Of a DNA stretch of 6,152 nt, positions 1 to 6,152 are shown piece after piece; within the stretch, counting starts at the first letter, position 1; every line of letters starts with the position of its first letter. A program made the translations under genes and the position numbers. The stretch lies in the NCBI GenBank assembly GCA_035502675.1, contig DATJUC010000124.1:1-6152 (forward strand). The letters run 5' to 3'. This DNA is from DATJUC01 sp035502675 (lineage in GTDB: Bacteria; Vulcanimicrobiota; Vulcanimicrobiia; Vulcanimicrobiales; Vulcanimicrobiaceae). The notes under the pieces were generated by a model that saw only the letters and a list, made by a program, of their open reading frames with translations, was not told the DNA's origin and ran no database searches.

Positions 1-1576
1 CCGCCTGCTGGTTGAACTCGGCAAAATCGAAGTTCAGATGGAAGAGCACGACGTGGCGCACGTCGGGCAAGTCGATGCCTTCGCCGAACGCCGACGTCGC
101 GACGACCACGCGCAGCGCGCCCTCGCGAAAGAACCGCTCGACGTCGTGGCGATCGCCGGCCGGCATGCCGGCGTGGTAGAACATGACCTCGTTACCGAAC
201 TCTTTGCGCAGCCCGGAAGCGACCTTCGCGGCCTCCTTGCGCGAGTTGGTGTAGACGATGCCCTTTTCCGGCGCGGCAAAGATCTCGCGGAGATACCCGA
301 TTTTGTCCTTTCGGCCGCGGGCGTCGACGACGTGCAAGTTCTCGCGAACGGTCGGATCGACGACCCACGCATCGATCCGCAGCTCGGCGACGATGCGCGC
401 GAACGCGTCGTCGCCGGCGGTCGCGGTGAGAGCGAGGACTTGCGGCGCACCGAGCGCCGCGATCGTCGCCGGCAGCCGGCCGTACGCCGGCCGGTGTCGC
501 GACTCGTGGACGTGATGGGCCTCGTCGACGACCAGCAAACGCGGGCGACTCTCGCCCGCGAATGCCTCCCGATGGAAATCCAAGAACTCCGGCGTCGCCA
601 GCATGACGTCCCACGCGCCCTCGCGCAAGGCTTCGAACAGCTCCTCGCGCTCGCGATTGTCGATCGAGCCGTTGGCGCGATGCACGCGCACGCCGAGCGG
701 ATCGAGCTTACGCGACAGGGCGTCGAACTGATCGTTGGCGAGCGCGCGCAGCGGATAGATCACCAGCGTCTTCTCGCCGCCGGCCAGCGCGCGCAGTGCG
801 GCGGTGAACTGAAAGCAAAACGACTTGCCGCGGCCCGTCCCGAGCACGGCCAAGGTGTTGCGGCCGCGCTCCAAGCGCTCCAGCACCGAGCGCTGCGCGT
901 CGTGCGGGCGGGCGGCGCCGATCAGCGCTGCCCGAATGCGGTCCGCTTCGCCGTCCCACGCGGCGCGCGCCTCGCCGGCGTGACGCGACTCTCGATCGAC
1001 CGCCGCCGCAGTATCGCGCTCCATCGCTACGTTGACGCCGCGATGCCGCGCCTGCGCAGATTCCGCGGCCGGCCCTCCGGTCAGGTGCTCGATGCGCGCG
1101 CGATAGCGAGCGCCGGCGTCGATTGCGGGCGCCAGATGCGCCGCCATCGCCCGGTGGAGAAATCCGACTTGCAGGTTGCCGTAAAACACCGCAATCGCGT
1201 TGGGATCGTGCGGATTGTCGGGCTGGCGCACCAGCTGCAGCTCGGCACCGACGCGCAGGCCCGCCACCACGTCTTGACGGCCTTCAAACGAGACCCCGAC
1301 GATCTTGGTGTGAAACGACGTGGCGTCCGCAATCGTCGAGTAGCGATCGCGCAAGTATTCATCGCTCTTGGCGAACGCGCGCTCGACGAAGGCCGAGGCC
1401 TCCGACTCGGCACGCGGCTGCGCGCCTTCCGAGAGTGCGGCGAAGGCGCGCTCGAAAGCCGCTTCGGAAGGCGTCGGCGGCGGCAGCGCCGCCTTAGCTC
1501 GGCTTCTCTTCTCCGGCGGTTTGCTCGGGATGCTGGCCTTCTTCGAACTCGTCGAGGTTGAGCGAAATTTCTTCAT
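1..1576 (-). CDS. HIRAN-domain RecQ-like DEAH-box DNA helicase, 3' end outside window
   Basis: The frame is open from an ATG at 1576 to the window edge, giving 525 visible residues and no stop. Residues 1-85 are a low-complexity K/S/P/A/E-rich leader. Residues 87-165 match a HIRAN domain: FHTKIVGVSFEGRQ, then DNPHDPNAIAV (120-130) and QVGFLHR (136-142). HIRAN domains bind DNA ends in HLTF/Rad5-type repair proteins. After a linker comes a superfamily 2 helicase core: Walker A GTGRGKS (246-252), DEAH (351-354), LTATA (383-387), GIVYTNSR (439-446) and motif V VVVATSAFGEGIDLPD (490-505). The order and spacing resemble RecQ, including an RPAY after the DEAH box. Motif VI (Q..GR.GR) would follow NQQA at the edge, so the arginine finger, any RecQ-Ct/HRDC domain and the end are unseen. 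The likely role is ATP-driven unwinding in DNA repair. The start is uncertain: the ATG puts 83 bp inside secF and has no clear ribosome site; a TTG at 1354 is the alternative. GC-rich third positions support coding at least up to about 1490. Confidence 0.85.
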   Translation of the reverse strand, partial: MKKFRSTSTSSKKASIPSKPPEKRSRAKAALPPPTPSEAAFERAFAALSEGAQPRAESEASAFVERAFAKSDEYLRDRYSTIADATSFHTKIVGVSFEGRQDVVAGLRVGAELQLVRQPDNPHDPNAIAVFYGNLQVGFLHRAMAAHLAPAIDAGARYRARIEHLTGGPAAESAQARHRGVNVAMERDTAAAVDRESRHAGEARAAWDGEADRIRAALIGAARPHDAQRSVLERLERGRNTLAVLGTGRGKSFCFQFTAALRALAGGEKTLVIYPLRALANDQFDALSRKLDPLGVRVHRANGSIDNREREELFEALREGAWDVMLATPEFLDFHREAFAGESRPRLLVVDEAHHVHESRHRPAYGRLPATIAALGAPQVLALTATAGDDAFARIVAELRIDAWVVDPTVRENLHVVDARGRKDKIGYLREIFAAPEKGIVYTNSRKEAAKVASGLRKEFGNEVMFYHAGMPAGDRHDVERFFREGALRVVVATSAFGEGIDLPDVRHVVLFHLNFDFAEFNQQA

Positions 1577-2813
1577 GCCCTTGTGCGAGCGCGGCGTCGT
1601 GAAGACCGGCGTTCTGCGCGTCGAGCGGATCGACCGCTTCGTACGAGTCGCCTTCGAACGGCTCCTCGACCAGTACCCCGCCGCGTTCGTCCGTACGCCG
1701 CTGCTTACGGTAACGCGCGGGCTGCGGCGACGTCACGGTTCGGGCCGCCTTGGCCTTCTGCCGCCGTTCGCGGCGCGCGGCGACGATGTCTTCGCGCGCC
1801 ATCCCGCGGCTCTGCGCGGCTGCGGCGTCGGAGCGAGCGCGCGACGGCGCGGACCGCTCGGCGCTCAGACTCGAGCGGCGAACCCGGGCCGCCGCTTCCA
1901 TCTGCCGCTTGCGGAATACCAGCACCAGCGGCGCCGAGAAGAAAATCGAGTGATAGCCGCCCGAGCAGATGCCGACCAGCAGCGCGAAGGCGAAGTTCTT
2001 CAGGCTTCCGCCGCCGAGCGCGAGCAGCGCAATCAGCGTAATGACGACGGTCGCGAGCGTATTGAACGAGCGCGTCATCGTTTGCTTGATCGACTCGTTG
2101 ACGATCGTTTCGTAGGGCGCGCCGGCCATCAGCTTGGTGTTCTCGCGAATACGATCGAGGATGACGATCGTATCCATGACCGAGTAGCCGATGACGGTCA
2201 GGACCGCAGCGAGGAAGGCGTCGTCGGCACGCCGGCCCGCCAGAGAATAAATCCCGATCATCATCGCGGCGTCGCGCACCAGCGCGATGACCGTGACCAA
2301 GCCGAAGATGTAGTTCCAGCCGAACCGGAAGGCGATATAGACGAACTGGATGCCGAGCGCGATGACCAGCGCCCAAAGCGCTTTGATCAGATACTCCCGC
2401 CCGAGCGACGGGCCCACGGCGGTGATCGAGGAGCCGGCGCGATCGACCGTGCCGGCCGCGGCGAGCGCGTTCCACAGCGGCCGCGAATCGTTCGCGAACG
2501 AAGTCTGCGTCTGAATGACGAAGCCTTTGCCGGCCGTTCCGGCAGTCGTCACCTGCTCGTCGCTCAAATTCAGCGGAGCCAGCGCTTTGGTGACGGCTTC
2601 GGTCGAGACCGGCTGCGCGAACTGAACGTCGATCTCGGTGCCGCCGGTAAACGACAGGCCGAGCCGCAGCATGTGCGACGGCTGGAAGCCTTGACCGCCT
2701 TGGAAGCCGTGATAAATCATCGAGCCGATGCCCAGCGCGATGACGAGTGAAGAAACCGTCGAGACGATTCGGAACCAGCCGACGATGTTCCAGTTGAGTC
2801 TGCGGAAGAGCAT
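1494..2813 (-). CDS. secF: Protein translocase subunit SecF
   Basis: SecF is an inner-membrane protein that with SecD uses the proton gradient to help pull exported proteins out of the SecYEG channel. The 439-residue product has a first membrane segment at about 14-34 and a D1-like motif LGLSFTGGTEIDVQF at 51-65. A small periplasmic domain follows. AVGPSLGREY (132-141) leads into membrane segments 2-6, which contain GYSVMDTIVILDRIRENTK (209-227) and NFAFALLVGICSGGYHSIF (273-291), both hallmark SecF motifs. The usual aspartate of the G-[IL]-D-F-x-G-G motif is serine here. From about residue 301 a hydrophilic tail of about 139 residues follows, R/K-rich to about 375 and then acidic; typical SecF proteins end soon after the last membrane segment. 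The ATG overlaps the secD TAA by one base (TAATG), so translation is probably coupled. The tail's last 83 bp overlap the helicase gene. Confidence 0.95.
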   Translation of the reverse strand: MLFRRLNWNIVGWFRIVSTVSSLVIALGIGSMIYHGFQGGQGFQPSHMLRLGLSFTGGTEIDVQFAQPVSTEAVTKALAPLNLSDEQVTTAGTAGKGFVIQTQTSFANDSRPLWNALAAAGTVDRAGSSITAVGPSLGREYLIKALWALVIALGIQFVYIAFRFGWNYIFGLVTVIALVRDAAMMIGIYSLAGRRADDAFLAAVLTVIGYSVMDTIVILDRIRENTKLMAGAPYETIVNESIKQTMTRSFNTLATVVITLIALLALGGGSLKNFAFALLVGICSGGYHSIFFSAPLVLVFRKRQMEAAARVRRSSLSAERSAPSRARSDAAAAQSRGMAREDIVAARRERRQKAKAARTVTSPQPARYRKQRRTDERGGVLVEEPFEGDSYEAVDPLDAQNAGLHDAALAQGHEEISLNLDEFEEGQHPEQTAGEEKPS

Positions 2814-4186
2814 TACGCCGCCCCCGCTCGTGCGAAGACGCCGACGTCGCCGCGTTTGACGCCGTAGAGCTCGGGCGAGCTCAACACGTCGTTATCGACC
2901 AGCACGTCGACGAAGAAGCGCGTGATGAAGACGGCCGTGAACAGCGAGACGATCGTTCCCCACAACAGCGTGAACGCGAAGCCCTTGACCGTTCCGGTGC
3001 CGAGCGAGAACAGAACGAAGGCGCCGACGATCGTCGTGAAGTGGCTGTCGAAGACGGCCGAGAAAGCCCGCTGGAAACCGGTCCGCACCGCCGCGCGCAT
3101 CGTCTTTCCGTTCCACAGCTCTTCTTTGATGCGCTCGAAGATCAGCACGTTTGCGTCGACCGCCATACCGATCGAGAGCACGAAACCGGCGATGCCGGGC
3201 AGCGTCAGGGTCGCGTGCGAGACCGCGAGGATCGCGAGCATCACCGCAACGTAGATCACCAGCGCGACGTCGGCCAGGAACCCGGGCAAACGGTAGACGA
3301 CGATCATGAAGATCAGCACCAGCGCCAGGCCGAAGATCGAAGCGCGCAGGGATTCGACCAGGTCGATCTTTCCGAGCGTCGGCCCGATCGTCTCTTTCTC
3401 GACGATCTTGACGGTTACCGGAAGCGCGCCGGCGTTGAGCTCGTTGGCCAGCGTCACGGTCTGCTCTTGAGTGAAGCTGCCGTTGATCTCGCCGCTGTCG
3501 TAAATCGGGCTCTGAATGACCGGCGCCTCGATGAACCGCTGGTCGAGGAAGATGCCGAGCAGCTTCCCGACGTTGGCCGACGTCAGCTTACCGAATCTAG
3601 CCGGATCCTTCGTTTGAAAGAAGACCTGCGGCTGACCGCCTTGCTGGCTGAAACCGGCTTGCGCGGCTTTCAAATCCTTGCCCGAATAGACGACCGGACC
3701 GCTGGCGTCGTAGGCGCCGTGGGCGACGTAGGCTTCCGCCTGAGCTCGCTGTTTGGGCGTGCCCGCATTGCTGTCCAAGAGCTGTTGCGCCGCCAGCGCC
3801 TTCTGGTTGACGTCGTACGGCACGATCTTGTATTGCAGAACCGCGACTTGCTTGAGCACTTGCTCGGCTTGATCCGGATTCTTGACGTTGGGCAGCTCGA
3901 CCAGAATGCGATCGGTTCCGACGTTGCTGATCGATGGCTCGGTAACGCCGAGGCCGTTGATGCGGCGGTCGATAACCTCGCGCGTCTGAGCCTGAACCTC
4001 CGACGTAATGGTCGGTACGTCGGCGGTCGGGTAAAGCTGAAGCAAAAGGCGCGAGCCGCCTTCGAGGTCGAGACCCAGCCGGATCTTCTGCGAGATCGGC
4101 CAGATCGCAAGGAACGACAGAACGACGATTGCGAGGACGACGACCGCCTTGAACGGCGTCTTGAGGTTATTCCAGTTCATTGGCAT
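2813..4186 (-). CDS. secD: Protein translocase subunit SecD
   Basis: SecD is the larger partner of SecF. Its periplasmic domains are thought to grip the emerging substrate and drive release using the proton gradient. The 457-residue product has an N-terminal membrane anchor at about 13-30, the D1 motif LGLDLEGGSRLLLQL (37-51), RRINGLGVTEPSI (74-86) and ILVELPNVKNPDQA (94-107). The P1 head region follows, then ALPVTVKIVEKETIGPTLG (254-272). Five more membrane segments include SIGMAVDANVLIFERIKEE (338-356) and GFAFTLLWGTIVSLF (402-416). The aspartate at 344 lies in the motif thought to carry protons. At 457 residues it is shorter than the roughly 615-residue E. coli protein, which fits the compact P1 head of many non-enteric SecD proteins. 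Two in-frame ATGs, at 4186 and 4180, are possible starts; neither has a recognisable Shine-Dalgarno sequence, and the first is chosen for length. It is the first gene after a candidate promoter and precedes secF with a one-base overlap. yajC is not in the window. Confidence 0.97.
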   Translation of the reverse strand: MPMNWNNLKTPFKAVVVLAIVVLSFLAIWPISQKIRLGLDLEGGSRLLLQLYPTADVPTITSEVQAQTREVIDRRINGLGVTEPSISNVGTDRILVELPNVKNPDQAEQVLKQVAVLQYKIVPYDVNQKALAAQQLLDSNAGTPKQRAQAEAYVAHGAYDASGPVVYSGKDLKAAQAGFSQQGGQPQVFFQTKDPARFGKLTSANVGKLLGIFLDQRFIEAPVIQSPIYDSGEINGSFTQEQTVTLANELNAGALPVTVKIVEKETIGPTLGKIDLVESLRASIFGLALVLIFMIVVYRLPGFLADVALVIYVAVMLAILAVSHATLTLPGIAGFVLSIGMAVDANVLIFERIKEELWNGKTMRAAVRTGFQRAFSAVFDSHFTTIVGAFVLFSLGTGTVKGFAFTLLWGTIVSLFTAVFITRFFVDVLVDNDVLSSPELYGVKRGDVGVFARAGAA

Positions 4187-4211
4187 CCGGCATGGAGCGA
4201 TGCAAGCAAGC

Positions 4212-4239
4212 GGCCCTGGGCGGGTAAGCCCGCCGGGCC
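4212..4239 (-). other. GC-rich hairpin in the flhA-secD gap
   Basis: GGCCC (4212-4216) pairs with GGGCC (4235-4239), and GGCGGG (4219-4224) pairs with CCCGCC (4229-4234). The loop is TAAG and two bases (4217-4218) bulge, so the stem is 11 bp. On the minus strand the following bases are GCTTGCTTGC, not a T-run, so it is a poor intrinsic terminator for flhA. If the promoter just upstream is real, the hairpin lies inside the secD leader and could act as leader structure or as a weak terminator. No function is demonstrated. Confidence 0.5.
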
Positions 4240-4258
4240 GGTGGACTTTAACGTTCCC

Positions 4259-4287
4259 ACGTTACAAGGCCTGCCGTCGGGTGTCAA
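4259..4287 (-). promoter_or_regulatory. Candidate sigma-70 promoter for secD-secF-helicase
   Basis: On the minus strand, TTGACA (4287-4282) is followed after exactly 17 bases by TAACGT (4264-4259), which matches the TATAAT -10 consensus at three of six positions including the first two and the last. It starts four bases after the flhA stop codon and would place the transcript start near 4252, leaving a leader of about 66 bases before secD. Its position in the only intergenic gap supports it. The weak -10, and the lack of knowledge of this organism's sigma factors, limit confidence. Confidence 0.45.
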
Positions 4288-4291
4288 ACGG

Positions 4292-6152
4292 CTAGCGTAC
4301 GACCTGTGTCGGAACCACCGCAAGCTCGCTCGGAAGTTCGCCGTACGCGAACACGCCGACGCGAATGCCGCTGCGCACCAAGAACTCCGCCAGAACGGGC
4401 CGCAGCGCGGCCGTGCAGACTACCGCCGCCCGGTCGCGCGGTGTTTGGGCGGCATATGCGTCGATGCAGTCGCGGACCCGCATCGCCGTCTCGGGCGAAC
4501 CTGCCTCCACGCCGCCGCCGTTCCAGCCTGCTGCCAACCGCCGCTCGAACTCGGGGTCGAAGACGAGCGCGTCGAGCTGTGCCACGCCGCGCCGGCGCAG
4601 AACGCCCGGGACGACCACCCGCCGCGCCGCCTCGGCCAGCTCGCGCGGGTCGCGGTTGCCCGCTTCGAGCATCGCTTCCAGTACGCGCACCGGATCGCGC
4701 GGCCACGCACCCTCGGCGAGCAGTAGTCCGATCGCACGATGTAACGCGCCGAACGGCAGCGCGTCGCCGCCGATCTCCTTGACGAGCGCTGGGACCGAGG
4801 CGCGCAGATGTTCGAGCAGCGTGTGCAGCTCCTGGCGTCCGACCAGCTCGGCGGCGTGCGTGCGTGCCACTTCCGCGAGGTGCGAGCCGAGCACCGAGAT
4901 CGGATCGAACACCAGCGCGCCGGCCTCGACGAGCCGCTCGCGATCGCCCGGCGCAATCCACGCAGCCGGCAGTCCGTACACCGGCTCGCGCACGACGTCG
5001 CAGCCCAGGCGCTGCAGCACCGGTTCGTCGGCGACCGCCAGCATTCGATCCAGGTGTAAACGCCCGCAAGCGGCTTCGGCGTCGCGCACGCGGATTGCGT
5101 ACGTCGCGGGATCGCGTGCCAGGTCGTCGCGCAGGCGAACGCCGGGCAGCACGACGCCGATGTCGGCGGCCAGCGCGCGGCGCACCTCGCCGATGCGGTC
5201 GAGGAGCGCTTCGCAGTTGGGCGGCGCGAGCAACGCAGCGAGATCGCTCCCGATCTCGATCGTCACGGCGTCGACGCCGACCAAGCCGAGCGCGAGCTCC
5301 GGGCGGCGCATCGCGCCGCGGCGCGCGCGAGCGCGCGCCTCGTCGTCGGCATCGCGTTGCCGCCGGGCCGCGCGTGCGGCCAGCTGCGCCGCCGCAAACG
5401 CGCTGGTCCCGAGCGTGAAGAATAGCCCCTGCGGCAGCGCCGGGACCAAGGCCAGCACCAGCAGCAGTCCGCCGGCACCGCGCAGGACGTCCGGGCGCGC
5501 GAAGAGTTGAGCCGCCAGATCGGCGCCGAGCGCGCCGTCGGACGCGACGCGGGTGACCATCATGCCCATCGCGGTCGAGATCAGAAACGCGGGCAGCGTC
5601 GTCACCAGTGCGTTGCCGATCGAGAGCAGCGCGTACGCGTTCAGCGCGTCGAGCGGCGACATGGCGTGGTAGACGACGCCCACCACGACGCCGCCGGCAA
5701 GATTGAGCGCGACGATGACCAGCGCCGCGATCGCGTCGCCTTTGACGAACTTTCCGGCGCCGTCCATCGCGCCGTAAAAATCGGCTTCGCGCTGTACCGC
5801 TTCGCGCTTGCGCCGCGCGGCCTCGACGTCGAGCGCGCCGGCGTGCACGTCGGCGTCGATCGCCATTTGCTTGCCGGGCATCGCGTCGAGGGTGAAGCGT
5901 GCCGCGACTTCGGCGACGCGCTGCGAGCCGCTCGCGATGACGACGAACTGGATCGTGACGAGAATCGCGAACACGATCAGGCCGACGACCAGATTGCCGT
6001 GCACGACGAACGCACCGAAAGCCGGGACGATCGCGCCGACCGCGCCGGGCGTCGCGCCGTCGGTCAAGATCAATCGCGTCGCCGAAACGTCGAGCGAGAG
6101 CCGGAACAGCGTCGCCACCAAGAGGGCCGGCGCAAACGCATTGAACTGCAGC
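4292..6152 (-). CDS. flhA: FlhA/SctV-family flagellar or type III export gate protein, 5' end outside window
   Basis: FlhA forms the nonameric ring of the flagellar export gate, coupling proton flow to export and docking chaperone-substrate complexes on its cytosolic domain. The frame is open to the window edge, beginning LQFNAFAPALLVATLFRLSL; the TTG at 6121 is an internal leucine. About 619 residues are visible, against about 690-700 for the family, so roughly 60 are missing. Counting from the edge, the family signature RFTLDAMPGKQMAIDAD is at 85-101, followed by FYGAMDGAGKFVKGDAIA (125-142) and further membrane segments to about 257. A charged Arg/Ala-rich linker spans about 258-285. The cytosolic domain runs to the end and includes GLPAAWI, HAAELVGRQELHTLLE and a C-terminal AYGELPSELAV. 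Divergence: the usual IGDGLVxQIPAL is SIGNALVTTLPAF (177-189). No other flagellar or secretion gene is in view, so the SctV alternative stays open, as does a lineage-specific export system. Family assignment is near certain; the symbol is less so. Confidence 0.85.
   Translation of the reverse strand, partial: LQFNAFAPALLVATLFRLSLDVSATRLILTDGATPGAVGAIVPAFGAFVVHGNLVVGLIVFAILVTIQFVVIASGSQRVAEVAARFTLDAMPGKQMAIDADVHAGALDVEAARRKREAVQREADFYGAMDGAGKFVKGDAIAALVIVALNLAGGVVVGVVYHAMSPLDALNAYALLSIGNALVTTLPAFLISTAMGMMVTRVASDGALGADLAAQLFARPDVLRGAGGLLLVLALVPALPQGLFFTLGTSAFAAAQLAARAARRQRDADDEARARARRGAMRRPELALGLVGVDAVTIEIGSDLAALLAPPNCEALLDRIGEVRRALAADIGVVLPGVRLRDDLARDPATYAIRVRDAEAACGRLHLDRMLAVADEPVLQRLGCDVVREPVYGLPAAWIAPGDRERLVEAGALVFDPISVLGSHLAEVARTHAAELVGRQELHTLLEHLRASVPALVKEIGGDALPFGALHRAIGLLLAEGAWPRDPVRVLEAMLEAGNRDPRELAEAARRVVVPGVLRRRGVAQLDALVFDPEFERRLAAGWNGGGVEAGSPETAMRVRDCIDAYAAQTPRDRAAVVCTAALRPVLAEFLVRSGIRVGVFAYGELPSELAVVPTQVVR

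Noticed and set aside
38..1561. Plus-strand open frame of 507 codons
   Set aside because: It is antisense to the HIRAN-helicase frame, which carries a full set of helicase motifs. Its translation is Arg/Ala/Leu-rich with no recognisable domain, as expected for an antisense frame of GC-rich coding DNA.
1368..2750. Plus-strand open frame of 460 codons opposite secF
   Set aside because: It is antisense to clear SecF motifs, with a composition of charged residues and no recognisable family.
4167..4193. Eight-codon upstream frame (ATG to TAA) overlapping the secD start, encoding MPDANELE
   Set aside because: It could be a coupling leader peptide, but no ribosome site precedes it and short frames of this kind arise by chance.
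3041..4726. Plus-strand open frame of 561 codons across secD, the intergenic gap and the end of flhA
   Set aside because: It crosses two well-supported minus-strand genes and their promoter gap, is very rich in Asp/Arg/Gln, and shows no domain; it is a composition-driven antisense shadow.
4284..5069. Minus-strand alternative frame of 261 codons inside flhA
   Set aside because: It is an out-of-frame Arg/Gly/Ala-rich translation of the same strand; the FlhA frame has clear family motifs throughout.
5310..5340. Alternating GC stretch that might form Z-DNA
   Set aside because: It encodes the Arg/Ala linker of FlhA, and local GC codon bias explains it.

Overview
The window is a GC-rich stretch of bacterial DNA in which all genes lie on the minus strand. 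From high to low coordinates they read flhA (5' end outside the window), secD, secF, and a helicase gene that runs off the low-coordinate edge. Coding is dense. The only real intergenic gap is about 105 bp, between flhA and secD. The organism cannot be named from this sequence. Separate secD and secF genes, an FlhA/SctV export-gate protein and high GC suggest a poorly characterised high-GC lineage with a flagellum or type III secretion system; Eremiobacterota-like is only a guess.

Positions 6152-4292 hold the FlhA/SctV-family protein, the large membrane and cytosolic component of the flagellar or type III export gate. About 619 residues are visible; the extreme N terminus, probably about 60 residues, is missing. 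Positions 4291-4187 hold a candidate sigma-70 promoter (perfect TTGACA -35, 17-bp spacer, weak -10) followed by a strong GC hairpin, so secD probably has its own promoter.

Positions 4186-1494 hold secD and secF, joined by a one-base TAATG stop/start overlap. Their products form the proton-driven accessory complex of the Sec translocon. SecF carries an unusual hydrophilic tail of about 139 residues, basic in its first half and acidic in its second.

Positions 1576-1 hold the most interesting gene. It has no in-frame stop in the window and so is easily missed if only closed reading frames are considered. It overlaps the end of secF by about 83 bp. It encodes an N-terminal HIRAN domain joined to a RecQ-like DEAH superfamily 2 helicase core with an altered loop after the DEAH box. 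The window ends just before helicase motif VI. In Bacillus-type genomes recJ lies near secDF, so a DNA-repair gene beside secDF may echo that arrangement, but this is inference.

The long plus-strand open frames in the window are judged to be antisense shadows of GC-rich minus-strand genes.
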